Origin: Alphaproteobacteria bacterium
GTDB lineage: Bacteria > Pseudomonadota > Alphaproteobacteria > GCA-2746255
Assembly: GCA_021296325.1 (NCBI GenBank)
Contig: JAGWAR010000012.1
Span: 1 to 41,416 of the forward strand
Reading direction: 5' to 3'
DNA length: 41,416 nucleotides
Shown: positions 7,473-15,753 of the stretch, piece by piece
Position numbering within the stretch: the stretch's first letter is position 1
Layout of the letters: each line of letters opens with the position of its first letter
Made by a program: the position numbers and the translations under genes
The notes under the pieces: model-generated
What the model was told of the DNA's origin: nothing
What the model saw: the letters and a program-made list of their open reading frames with translations, nothing else
Databases searched by the model: none

Positions 7473-9128
7473 ATGTATCAGTACGACGAATACGATCACA
7501 CGTTGGTTCGGGAGCGGGTCGCCCAGTTTCGCGGGCAGGTCGCCCGTCGGCTGAAGGGCGAGCTTACGGAAGACGAATTTCGTCCCATCCGCCTGATGAA
7601 CGGCCTTTACCTGCAGCTCCACGCCTACATGCTCCGGATCGCGGTTCCCTACGGCACGCTCTCCTCGACGCAGATGCGCATGCTGGCTCACATCGCGCGT
7701 AAATACGACAAGGGCTACGGCCATTTCACGACCCGGCAGAACATCCAGTTCAACTGGCCGAAGCTGGAAGATGTGCCGGACATCCTGGCGGATCTGGCTT
7801 CCGTCGAGATGCACGCCATCCAGACAAGCGGCAACTGCATTCGCAACGTGACGGCGGACCAATATGCGGGCGTGGCGGCGGACGAGATCGAGGACCCCCG
7901 CATCTATGCCGAGATCATTCGCCAATGGTCGACGCTGCACCCGGAATTTTCCTTCCTGCCTCGCAAGTTCAAGGTTGCGGTGACGGGGTCCGACCATGAC
8001 CGCGCTGCCGTGCGGGTGCACGACATCGGGCTGCACATACGGCGGAACACGAAGGGTGAGGTAGGTTTTGAGGTTCTGGTGGGGGGCGGTCTGGGCCGCA
8101 CGCCGGTCATCGCCGAGACGATCCGGAAATTCCTTCCCAAGCGCGACCTGCTTTCCTATCTGGAAGCGATTCTGCGCGTCTATAACCAGCTTGGCCGGCG
8201 GGACAAACTGTTAAAGGCGCGCATCAAGATCTTGGTGCAGAGCGTCGGCGCCGAACGTTTTGCCGAAATGGTCGAAGCGGAATGGGAGCATCTTCGTGAC
8301 GGTGCGCTGGTGTTGCCGGCGGAAGAGGTGGAGCGTATCCGGGCCTTCTTTGCGCCACCCGCTTACGAAACCCTGGATGTGAACCAGCCCGCCTTCGAGG
8401 CGGCGCGGTTCGAGGACCGCGCCTTCGCGGAATGGTGCCGCACGAATCTGGCGCCTCATAAGACGCCAGGCTATGGCATCGTCAACATCTCGCTCAAGGG
8501 CATCGGCGAGGCCCCCGGCGATGCGACCGCCGAGCAGATGGAGCTGGTCGCGGACCTGGCCGAACGCTACAGCTTCGACGAGGTGCGCGTCACCCACGAA
8601 CAGAACCTCGTGCTGCCCCATGTCAAGCTAACGGACGTTCATGCCATCTGGCAGGCGTTGAAGCCGGCGGGCCTTGCCACGCCGAATCTGGGCCTCGTGA
8701 CGGACATGATTACCTGCCCGGGCCTTGATTTCTGCAACCTGGCGAACGCGCGCTCGATCCCCATCGCCCAACGGATCGGCAAATGTTTCGAGAATCTCGA
8801 TCGCCAGTACAACATTGGCGAATTGAAGATCAAGATTTCCGGCTGCATCAACGCCTGCGGCCATCACCATGTCGGCCATATCGGCATTCTCGGCGTCGAC
8901 AAGAAGGGCGAGGAGTTCTACCAGATCACGCTTGGTGGCAATGCCGAGGAGGACTCTTCCATTGGCCAGATCGTCGGGCCGGCCTTCGCCTATGACGAGG
9001 TCGTCGGCGCGGTGGAAACGCTGGTCGAAACCTATCTGTTGGAGCGCAGGAACGGGGAACGCTTCCTCGATACCTACCGCCGGGTCGGAATTGCGCCATT
9101 TAAGGAGAGACTCTATGACGCTCATTAG
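7473..9128 (+). CDS. cysI: Siroheme nitrite/sulfite reductase (assimilatory sulfite reductase hemoprotein)
   Basis: A 551-residue siroheme/[4Fe-4S] reductase that reduces sulfite to sulfide by six electrons. Two ferredoxin-like and two catalytic halves are present. The cluster cysteines are C415 and C421 (TCPGLDFC) and C458 and C462 (SGCINACGHH), spaced as in the family. I chose the ATG at 7473 (MYQYDEYD), just after the DUF2849 stop and 12 nt after AAGGAG. A longer frame from 7380 would overlap the upstream gene by 89 bp. Context (DUF2849 before, DUF934 after) marks it as sulfite reductase, not nitrite reductase. Confidence 0.93.
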   Translation: MYQYDEYDHTLVRERVAQFRGQVARRLKGELTEDEFRPIRLMNGLYLQLHAYMLRIAVPYGTLSSTQMRMLAHIARKYDKGYGHFTTRQNIQFNWPKLEDVPDILADLASVEMHAIQTSGNCIRNVTADQYAGVAADEIEDPRIYAEIIRQWSTLHPEFSFLPRKFKVAVTGSDHDRAAVRVHDIGLHIRRNTKGEVGFEVLVGGGLGRTPVIAETIRKFLPKRDLLSYLEAILRVYNQLGRRDKLLKARIKILVQSVGAERFAEMVEAEWEHLRDGALVLPAEEVERIRAFFAPPAYETLDVNQPAFEAARFEDRAFAEWCRTNLAPHKTPGYGIVNISLKGIGEAPGDATAEQMELVADLAERYSFDEVRVTHEQNLVLPHVKLTDVHAIWQALKPAGLATPNLGLVTDMITCPGLDFCNLANARSIPIAQRIGKCFENLDRQYNIGELKIKISGCINACGHHHVGHIGILGVDKKGEEFYQITLGGNAEEDSSIGQIVGPAFAYDEVVGAVETLVETYLLERRNGERFLDTYRRVGIAPFKERLYDAH

Positions 9129-9600
9129 GCGCGAGGGCGTGGTGGAAGACCCCTGGACGTTCGTCGAGGACGGCGCGCCCTTGCCGAAAGGCGCTTCAGT
9201 CATTGTCACGCTGGAACGCTGGCAGACGGATAGCAACGCCTTGCTGGCCCATGACGGCCGGCTTGGCGTTCGCCTGAAGAGCGACCAGACGGCGGACGCG
9301 ATCGCCGACGCGCTTGCCAAATTCGACCTGGTGGCGCTGGAATTCCCCACCTTCAAGGACGGACGGGCCTATTCCACCGCCCGGCTTCTGCGCGAGCGCC
9401 ATGGTTTCACGGGTGAGCTGCGGGCCGTCGGCAACGTGCTGAGGGACCAACTTTTCTTCATGCTCCGCTGTGGCTTCGATGCGTTCGCGTTGCCGGATCA
9501 CGCCATGTCCGAGGCATGGCTGGAAGCCTTCGGGGAAATCAGCGTCGTCTACCAGCCGACGGCAGACGGCCGTCCGCCGATCGCCACCTTTCGCCGTTAG
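9115..9600 (+). CDS. DUF934 protein of the sulfite reductase cluster
   Basis: A 161-residue DUF934 protein, often annotated as an oxidoreductase-like partner of CysI. The ATG at 9115 lies inside the 3' end of cysI (14-bp overlap) behind a strong AAGGAGAG site, so translation is probably coupled. Conserved features include LKSDQTADAIADALAKFDLVALEFPTFKDGRAYS and the following LRERHGFTGELRAVGNVLRDQ. A cysH gene commonly follows in related genomes; here the cluster ends and a convergent membrane-protein gene begins 21 bp later. Confidence 0.85.
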   Translation: MTLIRREGVVEDPWTFVEDGAPLPKGASVIVTLERWQTDSNALLAHDGRLGVRLKSDQTADAIADALAKFDLVALEFPTFKDGRAYSTARLLRERHGFTGELRAVGNVLRDQLFFMLRCGFDAFALPDHAMSEAWLEAFGEISVVYQPTADGRPPIATFRR

Positions 9601-9621
9601 GCGCTTCTCCGTATCCCGAAT

Positions 9622-10608
9622 TTAGGAAGGTTTGCGGCGTTGCCAAAGGCGCCGTCCCTCGACGACGTGCCAGGCAAAGAGGGAAGGCGCTCCCAACGCC
9701 ACTTCGCGCACGCGCTTGGCAAGGGAAAGCGCAAGTCCCACCTCGGGCGTAAGCCCAAGCAGGGGCGCCAGCAGCATGAAGCCGCCTTCCTGCACGCCGA
9801 GCCCACCCGGCACGATGAAGGCGGCGCTGCGAACGGCCTTGCCTAGGCTTTCCAGGATCAGCGCGTCCCAGATGCTGACCGGGTAGCCCATGAAGTAAAG
9901 GGCGATCCAGACCTCGCCGGCGCCGATCACCCAGGAGAAGAAGTGATAAAGGGCGCTTGAAATCAGGGCGCGCGGCGAACGGTAGATCGTCTGGATGGCG
10001 TCGTGCAGGCCGCTAAGTTCACCGATCCCCAGCCATTCGAGATCGAGGCCTTTGGTAATCCGGTTGAATAGCCGCTCGACCAGCCGGAAAAGCCCGGTCC
10101 GTTGGGCAACGACGAAGCCCAGCAGCACCGGCAGGGCCGTCAGAAGCCCGAACAGAATCCAGGAAAGGCCTTCCGATTCACGCCCGCCGAGAACAAGGAG
10201 GAGAAGGCCGAAGCCCAGGACCGTGAATAGGAACTGGGTCAGGACTTCCATGGTTAGGCTGACGACGGCGCTGCCCCCCGCCAGGCCGCCGGGGATGCCG
10301 AAAAAGGTCAGCAGCCGGGCGCCGATGAAATCGCCACCCACCTGGGCGACCGGCAGCAGGTTGTTGATCCCCTCGCGGATCCAGCGAAGGTGGGTCACCT
10401 GAAGCAGTCCGGTCCGGTGGCCGATGATCAGGACTTGCAGGCCTTTTGCCGAGAGAACCAGGGGAACGGCGTGGAAGAGGGTGATGAGAAGCAGACCCCA
10501 TCCGGTATCGACAAGGGGGCCGAAAACTTCCGCGACGCCGCGGTAAACGACAAGCAAAACCGCCGCCACCAAGCCGGCCAGCGCCGCCACGACCATGCTC
10601 TTCTTCAT
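9622..10608 (-). CDS. HpnL-like / UPF0104 integral membrane protein
   Basis: A 328-residue polytopic membrane protein with about eight hydrophobic segments and the signature blocks NNLLPVAQVGGDFIGARLL and PGGLGVQEGGFMLLAPLLGL of the lysylphosphatidylglycerol-synthase-type transmembrane family (HpnL subgroup). HpnL proteins are linked to hopanoid or lipid transport and metabolism; no other hopanoid genes are in the window, so the lipid is not identifiable. It converges with the DUF934 gene. The ATG at 10608 (MKKSMVVAALAG) puts the first hydrophobic helix right at the N-terminus. Confidence 0.8.
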   Translation of the reverse strand: MKKSMVVAALAGLVAAVLLVVYRGVAEVFGPLVDTGWGLLLITLFHAVPLVLSAKGLQVLIIGHRTGLLQVTHLRWIREGINNLLPVAQVGGDFIGARLLTFFGIPGGLAGGSAVVSLTMEVLTQFLFTVLGFGLLLLVLGGRESEGLSWILFGLLTALPVLLGFVVAQRTGLFRLVERLFNRITKGLDLEWLGIGELSGLHDAIQTIYRSPRALISSALYHFFSWVIGAGEVWIALYFMGYPVSIWDALILESLGKAVRSAAFIVPGGLGVQEGGFMLLAPLLGLTPEVGLALSLAKRVREVALGAPSLFAWHVVEGRRLWQRRKPS

Positions 10609-10833
10609 GGGTCCTTATATGCCGGGGCGGCTTCGGAATGACAAGTCCGGGATCGGAGCCCCGGACCGGGGCGGGGTAGCCCGGGGGTAACCATGTTTTC
10701 CGGGCGGGGCCGACAGAGCCCACTTTTTTGTGTATTGCCAGCCGAGCCATCCCGGGCGCATCCTGTTTCCATCACGCAGGTAACGCGCGTGATTCCCTGA
10801 ACGGGGGCGCCAACTATTTAGGAGTGGAAGTCC

Positions 10834-11052
10834 ATGTTGTCGAAGAAACGTATTCCCATGAAGCGCGCCGTTGCCTTAAGCGCGGCTGCTCTTTTGGTGG
10901 GCGCCGTGGCAGCGGCAAATCCGGCTGCCGCGGGTTGCAATCCATGTAACCCGTGTGCGGCGAAGGGTTGCAATCCTTGTGCGGGTGCGAACCCCTGCGC
11001 AGCGAAGAATCCCTGCGCGGCAAGCGGCTGCAATCCCTGCGAGCCGATGTAA
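10834..11052 (+). CDS. Secreted cysteine-rich N-P-C repeat mini-protein
   Basis: A 72-residue protein. Residues 1-33 form a classic signal peptide (MLSKKRIPMKRAV, then an Ala/Leu/Val core ending ANPAAAG). The remaining 39 residues hold nine cysteines and six copies of the tripeptide N-P-C, separated by AAK, AGA or AAS. An AGGAG site sits 9 nt before the ATG, and a strong intrinsic terminator follows 18 bp after the stop, so it is a self-contained transcription unit. The repeat suggests a periplasmic or surface metal-binding or disulfide-linked peptide; the function is unknown. An alternative start is the ATG at 10858. Confidence 0.78.
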   Translation: MLSKKRIPMKRAVALSAAALLVGAVAAANPAAAGCNPCNPCAAKGCNPCAGANPCAAKNPCAASGCNPCEPM

Positions 11053-11070
11053 GTCTCTTCGTACGAATGA

Positions 11071-11105
11071 AAAGGGCGCCGCAGGTTTCGGCGCCCTTTT
11101 TATTT
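11071..11105 (+). terminator. Intrinsic terminator after the N-P-C mini-protein gene
   Basis: An 11-bp perfect GC-rich stem (AAAGGGCGCCG / CGGCGCCCTTT, 11071-11081 and 11089-11099) with a 7-nt loop is followed by a T-rich run (TTATTT). This is a textbook Rho-independent terminator for the mini-protein gene. Confidence 0.9.
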
Positions 11106-11275
11106 GGGCCCAGGGCCGGAGCGGATCGCCGCATGGCACCGGAATTAGGGGGTATGCACGATCCGCAGACGGGGTTCGATATCGATTCTTTCGACCGTCT
11201 TGAAGACGCGGTATAATTGCCTAAATAAAAAGGGCAGGCTCAGATCTTCCGGGAATTGCTGACAGACAGGGGGGT

Positions 11276-11842
11276 ATGTCCATGGTGAGTTTGACCGAGA
11301 CCGTAAGCGAGGCGGTCGGGGTTTTCCATTCCGTTGAATGTCTGGAATCGGCTATCGACGAACTTCAAAATGCCGGTTTCAACCGGTCGGAATTAAGCTT
11401 GCTTGCGCACGACAAGGCGGTGGAGGAAAAGCTTGGCCACATCTACAAGAAGGCCGAGGATGCCGCCGACGATCCGGAAGCCCCCCGCATGGCGTGGGCG
11501 TCGCGCAATTCGGTTGATGCCGGCGAAGCGGCCTTGGTTGGCGCGCCGTTCTTTATCGCGGCCCTGGTTGCGGGCGGCGCCGTCGTTGCGACGGGCGGCG
11601 CGCTGCTGCCGGCAATTGGCGCGGCCGTGGCGGCCGGTGGTCTAGCCGGCACCTTCGGCGGCCTGGTTGCGGGCGAACTTGGCAAAGAACACGCCGCCCA
11701 TTACGAACAACAGCTCGAACGCGGCGGAATTCTGCTCTGGGTTCATTTACGCAAGCCGGAAGATGGGGAAAGGGTGGTCGACATCCTGCAGAAGAACAAG
11801 GCTGATCACGTCCACGTCCATCAGATCGCCGCAAGCGCCTAA
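11276..11842 (+). CDS. Stress-protein-like protein with central Gly/Ala-rich hydrophobic segment
   Basis: A 188-residue protein. The N-terminal 60 residues (GVFHSVECLESAIDELQNAGFNRSELSLLAHD) resemble the general stress protein 17M/YflT-type fold, which packs a ferredoxin-like pair of helices and strands. Residues about 83-135 are a Gly/Ala-rich hydrophobic hairpin that could insert in the membrane. A C-terminal strand region follows (GGILLWVHLRKPEDGERVVDIL). The ATG at 11276 has GGGGGG close upstream; an ATG two codons later is equally possible. The function is not established; a stress-related membrane-associated role is the family-based guess. Confidence 0.7.
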   Translation: MSMVSLTETVSEAVGVFHSVECLESAIDELQNAGFNRSELSLLAHDKAVEEKLGHIYKKAEDAADDPEAPRMAWASRNSVDAGEAALVGAPFFIAALVAGGAVVATGGALLPAIGAAVAAGGLAGTFGGLVAGELGKEHAAHYEQQLERGGILLWVHLRKPEDGERVVDILQKNKADHVHVHQIAASA

Positions 11843-11866
11843 GCCTTTATCGACGCCTGATGCAAT

Positions 11867-11896
11867 TTGCGCCCCCGATGGGAGTCGGGGGCGCAA
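11867..11896. terminator. Bidirectional-looking hairpin between convergent genes
   Basis: A perfect 12-bp inverted repeat (TTGCGCCCCCGA / TCGGGGGCGCAA) with a 6-nt loop lies between the stop at 11842 and the end of the 28-kb minus-strand glycan operon at 11920. There is no clear T-run on either side, so termination strength is uncertain, but its position fits a shared terminator. Confidence 0.6.
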
Positions 11897-11919
11897 GGCT
11901 GTTTGGGGCCGGGGCCCGG

Positions 11920-12714
11920 TTAGGGCGCCGGGCGCTTCGTCAGCAGAACGATTCGCGTGTGAAGCAAACGGAAGAGAAAGACGAGGAAGGGGAAAGCCTT
12001 CAGCAGAGGGTAAAGGGTGGCCGACCGGCCGGGCCCATGCTTCGTATAGATCCGTTCCTGGTATGAAAACGTGTCGAAGCACGCGCCAAGCATGCGATCG
12101 ATCGTCCGGCCATTCGGATAGTTGAGGCCGACCTTCGCATATTCGCAATTGTTCCTGGCGACGTCGCGCGCCGATTTGCCTTTCTGATACTCGTTTCGTA
12201 CCCCAAGCAGCGCCCAGAAAAGATAGTAGCCGTAGCTCTGGAAGGCCGCGCCAAAGGGAACGTAGATATGCGGTTCGATGGGCCGCCATTTCGCGGGAAA
12301 ATCGTGGATGCTGACACCGCCCGGCTTGAGTACGCGGTAAATTTCCCGAAAGGCGATTTCCGGGTCGAGCACGTGCTCGAAGACGGACGTCGAGAAGACG
12401 AAATCGAACGTGTCGTCGGGAAAGGGGATGCGGGTGATTCTGTCCTTTTCGTCGAAACGAAAGCGTTCGATATCCTCCGGTTTTCTCAAATCGACGTAGT
12501 TACGGACATCATAGCCGAACACGTTCTTGTAGCCGAGGTCGAGATGCTCGTAGACGTGCCGGCCGGAGCCGCAGCCGAAATCGAGGATGACGCTTTCCCG
12601 GGTGAGAGGGAAACCGTTCTCCGCCAGGATGCGTTCCTGCAGTTCGACGACGCGCTGGCTTGGCGGTATCGCTTCGGGAGTGGGGTGGTCCATGTCCTCA
12701 GGCGTGTTTTTCAA
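11920..12714 (-). CDS. Class I SAM-dependent methyltransferase
   Basis: A 264-residue protein with motif I ILDFGCGSGRHVYEHL (about 43-58), the acidic post-I region and the motif IV/post block FDFVFSTSVFEHVLDPEIAFREIYRVLKPGG, as in Methyltransf_11 enzymes. The C-terminal tail (about 225-255) is hydrophobic and may associate with the membrane. It is the last gene of the glycan operon. The ATG at 12714 overlaps the upstream gene by 17 bp; the ATG at 12693 (MDHPTPEA) would leave a 4-bp gap. It probably methylates a glycan or glycolipid. Confidence 0.85.
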   Translation of the reverse strand: MKNTPEDMDHPTPEAIPPSQRVVELQERILAENGFPLTRESVILDFGCGSGRHVYEHLDLGYKNVFGYDVRNYVDLRKPEDIERFRFDEKDRITRIPFPDDTFDFVFSTSVFEHVLDPEIAFREIYRVLKPGGVSIHDFPAKWRPIEPHIYVPFGAAFQSYGYYLFWALLGVRNEYQKGKSARDVARNNCEYAKVGLNYPNGRTIDRMLGACFDTFSYQERIYTKHGPGRSATLYPLLKAFPFLVFLFRLLHTRIVLLTKRPAP

Positions 12715-14623
12715 AAACGAATTCGTTGCAGCCGATGCCGTTCCCGGCGGTTTTTATCCGATGCGCCACGAAACCGCGGCTTTGGTAGAAATCTAGAATC
12801 TCCTCCGGTTTTGCAACCTCGAAAGGGTAGCCCCCGACCCAGTCGACCACGTCGCGCCAGGGGCTCATGCCGCGCAGGCTGGTTTCGGCGTAGTTCCGCC
12901 ACGTGTACCCCGGCCGCCCCCTCTGCAAATCGCGCAGGCTGGTTGGTCCCCAGAGGCGCAGGAAAGCGGGCAGAAGAATCAGCCACCGCAAGGCCACCGG
13001 CAGGGCATTGTAGGTCTTCTTGACGATGCGCCAGCCGTTGCTGGCCCATCCCTGGTCGTTGTAGATGGCAAGAAAGAGCCGGCCCTTTTTCCCGACCCTG
13101 GGTGCGACGTTTTCCAGGGCTTCCCACATAGCGCCCGTGTGGTGCAGCACACCCCAGGCATAGACGACGTCAAAGCTGCCCAGGCGTTCCAGATAGTCCT
13201 TGTCCAGCACGGAGGCTTCCTCGACCGTCCAGTCCGGGTCGTCGGGAAAGAAGCGGTGCTTCAATTCGCGGGTGCAGTCCACCGACCGGGGGTCGTAGTC
13301 GAAAGAGTGAACCCGCGCCCCAAGGCGGCGCGCGGCGAGGCTGAACAGACCGCTTCCCGACCCGGCGTCGAGGAAGGTTTTGCCCTGTAGCGTTTCTACT
13401 TCCAGCATGTCTTTCAGGGACGCTTCGGCCAGGCGAACACGCCGCTCGTCCAGTTCGGACAGGAACCGGGCCCAGTTGGCGCCGAAGGTGAACCGTTCTC
13501 CCCGTTTCACCTCGGCCGGATGGGCCGTCATGCCTTCCAGAAGCTGGAGCCAGCGGGCGGCGATGTCGTCCAGCGCGCAAGGCTGGACCGCCGTCGGCGC
13601 CCGTTCGGAAAAGCGTCGGCGAAGTTCCGGGTCGGACATGGCGCGGTCCAGCGTTGCCGCGAGGTCGTCGGCGTCCTCGGGCCTGACCAGCAACCCGAAC
13701 CCGCCGTCCTGCAGGATTTCGCGGTTGGCGCCGGTGCAGTCGGTAGCCACGCAGCACAGCCCCGATGCCAGGGCTTCCACCAGAGCGTTCGGATAGCCTT
13801 CGTAACGGGACGGATGGACGTAGAGATCGGCCACCGCCAGTTCCGCATGAAGGTCATCGGAGATGCCGGGCAGGGAAACGCGCGCGGCCAGCCCGTGGGC
13901 GCGGACGGCCCGTTCGAGTTCCTGGCGCTGGTCGCCTTCGCCGAAAATCGTGAGGTCCCAGTCGGCGTGCGTTTCGGCCAGCCGGGCGAAGGCCTCGAGC
14001 AAAAGGTCGTAGCCCTTTTGAGGGGTGAGCCGGCCGACGGCGATCAGACGCCGGCGCGAATCGGAACGCGCCGTCTTTTCCGGTTGCCTTTGGAAATCGT
14101 CAAGGCGCACGGGATTGGGAATGACGGCCGCTTCGGCCTTTATGTGCCGCTGCACCCAGGCAGCGATGTCGGCCGTTTGCACGACGATCCGGCTGGCCCG
14201 CGGGTAGGTCCGTTTCCGCAGCCAGTGCCGCAACCCGCCGACCGGATGGGCCGCCGGGTGGATGCGTTCCGAAATCACGACGGGGATGCCAAGGCTTCCG
14301 GCCGCCAGAATGGCAATCACGTTCGTATCCGTCACGAAGCTGACCAGCGCGTCGGGACGAAGCCGTTGAAGCACGCGCCGGACCGCCAGCACCCGCCGCA
14401 GGCCGTTGCAGACAAAGGCCGGGAGGGACCGGCTGGCCTTCATGAGGCCGAGGGGGTGATGCGTGACCCCCGGCGCCAGCTTGTAATGCACCGGCGCGTC
14501 TTCCGCCTGGAAGGTAAGCAGGTCCACCCGGTGCCCGGCTTCCTGCCAGGCGTTGCAAAGCAGCGATGCCACACGTTCGGCCCCGCCGGAAGAAAGGGAC
14601 GAGATCAGGAAGGCGATGTTCAT
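12698..14623 (-). CDS. GT4 glycosyltransferase fused to a SAM methyltransferase
   Basis: A 641-residue two-domain protein. Residues 1-370 are a GT-B, family 4 glycosyltransferase: N-terminal SSLSSGGAERV, the central RLTPQKGYDLLLEAF, and the donor-binding SRYEGYPNALVEALASG with the two spaced glutamates. Residues about 375-641 form a class I methyltransferase with motif I FLDAGSGSGLFSLAARRLGA and FDVVYAWGVLHHTGAMW. The fusion implies that the sugar it transfers, or the acceptor, is methylated in the same step, which may cap or signal chain length. It overlaps the upstream GT4 gene by ATGA. Confidence 0.87.
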   Translation of the reverse strand: MNIAFLISSLSSGGAERVASLLCNAWQEAGHRVDLLTFQAEDAPVHYKLAPGVTHHPLGLMKASRSLPAFVCNGLRRVLAVRRVLQRLRPDALVSFVTDTNVIAILAAGSLGIPVVISERIHPAAHPVGGLRHWLRKRTYPRASRIVVQTADIAAWVQRHIKAEAAVIPNPVRLDDFQRQPEKTARSDSRRRLIAVGRLTPQKGYDLLLEAFARLAETHADWDLTIFGEGDQRQELERAVRAHGLAARVSLPGISDDLHAELAVADLYVHPSRYEGYPNALVEALASGLCCVATDCTGANREILQDGGFGLLVRPEDADDLAATLDRAMSDPELRRRFSERAPTAVQPCALDDIAARWLQLLEGMTAHPAEVKRGERFTFGANWARFLSELDERRVRLAEASLKDMLEVETLQGKTFLDAGSGSGLFSLAARRLGARVHSFDYDPRSVDCTRELKHRFFPDDPDWTVEEASVLDKDYLERLGSFDVVYAWGVLHHTGAMWEALENVAPRVGKKGRLFLAIYNDQGWASNGWRIVKKTYNALPVALRWLILLPAFLRLWGPTSLRDLQRGRPGYTWRNYAETSLRGMSPWRDVVDWVGGYPFEVAKPEEILDFYQSRGFVAHRIKTAGNGIGCNEFVFEKHA

Positions 14624-15753
14624 GTCAGCAGGGCTGCGTAGATGGCCTGAAGCGTGGCGACGTAGTCCGTCTTCAGGAAGCGCCGGCCGGCGTCGTCATG
14701 GGCGGCGCGGGCCAAGTTTTCCCGAAGGGCTGCGTCATCCATCAGCCGAATCAGCGCCCCGGACAGGGCGTCCGCGTCGTCCGGCGCGACCAGCAGCCCG
14801 GTCTGTTCGTGGGTGACGATTTCGCGATGGCCGCCGGAGGCGGCAGCAATGACGGGCGTTCCGTTCAACATGGCTTCGACCAGGGCGCGCCCGAACCCTT
14901 CATCGATTGCGGGCGCGGCGAAGATGTCGGACGCCCGCAACCAGTCGCGCAGGTCCGAACGGTGCCCCATCAGAACCAGGTCCACGGGGTGGGCGGGATC
15001 CTTGCTCATGGCCGTCAGTTCCGCCGCCATCCCGGCGCGGTCATCGCCGAACATCAGCAGTTTTGGCCGGTGGCCGGATTGCGAGACGACCCGTTGCAGG
15101 GCGGTAACCAGGAGGCGGGCGCGTTTCTGCTCGGTCAGCGAACCGATGAAGGCAATCACCGGCCGTTCCATGGGCAGGCCGAGCCGTTCCTTCAGCGTCG
15201 CACGCGCGGCCGGATCCCAATGCCAGTTATCCGTTTCCCCGCGGAAGGGGTTTACGACGATGGCGTCGGCGGGCCGGCCTTCCTGGGCCAGCCGTTCGCC
15301 GATGAATTCGGAAACGGCGATCAGGTGATCGCAGTGGCGATGCACAAAGCGCGCAAGTTTTGAGGCATAGGGCACGCCATGCTGCTGCAGGACCAGCCTT
15401 GCGCCTCCCAGCCGGCAGGCCGGGAGCCAGGCCGCCGCCACGCTTTCTTCATTGGCGTGAACAACGGCAACGCGGTGCCTGCGGATAAAGCAAGCAAGAC
15501 GAAGCGTCTGCCAGGCATAGGCCGGAAATGTCGCCAGCGCACCGCCGTCCCGGCCGGGCAGGACGAGCGGGGCAAGGCGGAAAGCGGGAAGACCGGCCGA
15601 TGCCAGGCGCTTTGTCCAGGGGCCGGCGTTGTGCGTCGCGGCGCTGACAGGAAGAAAAGAGTCACGCTTCGTCGACAGCAGGGGCAGACAGGCGACGTAA
15701 CTGCCGCCCATGTGACGGTCTTCGAAGGGCAGGCAGACGGCGCGTAACGTCAT
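14620..15753 (-). CDS. Family 4 glycosyltransferase
   Basis: A 377-residue GT-B protein. The N-terminal acceptor domain contains GGSYVACLPLL; the C-terminal donor domain has IAFIGSLTEQKRARLLVTALQRV and the retaining-GT4 signature DEGFGRALVEAMLNGTPVIAAASGGHREIV with both conserved glutamates. The protein is cytoplasmic, with no membrane helix. It overlaps its neighbours by ATGA at both ends. The sugar specificity cannot be deduced. Confidence 0.88.
   Translation of the reverse strand: MTLRAVCLPFEDRHMGGSYVACLPLLSTKRDSFLPVSAATHNAGPWTKRLASAGLPAFRLAPLVLPGRDGGALATFPAYAWQTLRLACFIRRHRVAVVHANEESVAAAWLPACRLGGARLVLQQHGVPYASKLARFVHRHCDHLIAVSEFIGERLAQEGRPADAIVVNPFRGETDNWHWDPAARATLKERLGLPMERPVIAFIGSLTEQKRARLLVTALQRVVSQSGHRPKLLMFGDDRAGMAAELTAMSKDPAHPVDLVLMGHRSDLRDWLRASDIFAAPAIDEGFGRALVEAMLNGTPVIAAASGGHREIVTHEQTGLLVAPDDADALSGALIRLMDDAALRENLARAAHDDAGRRFLKTDYVATLQAIYAALLT

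Noticed and set aside
10920-11050. Repeated N-P-C coding units considered as a CRISPR or other non-coding repeat array
   Set aside because: The repeats are short and irregular at DNA level, in frame, and part of a signal-peptide-bearing protein with its own ribosome site and terminator.
13520-14641. A 373-codon plus-strand open frame opposite the GT4-methyltransferase gene
   Set aside because: Shadow of a real minus-strand gene. Sequence composition is Arg/Gly-rich, as expected for antisense frames at this GC.
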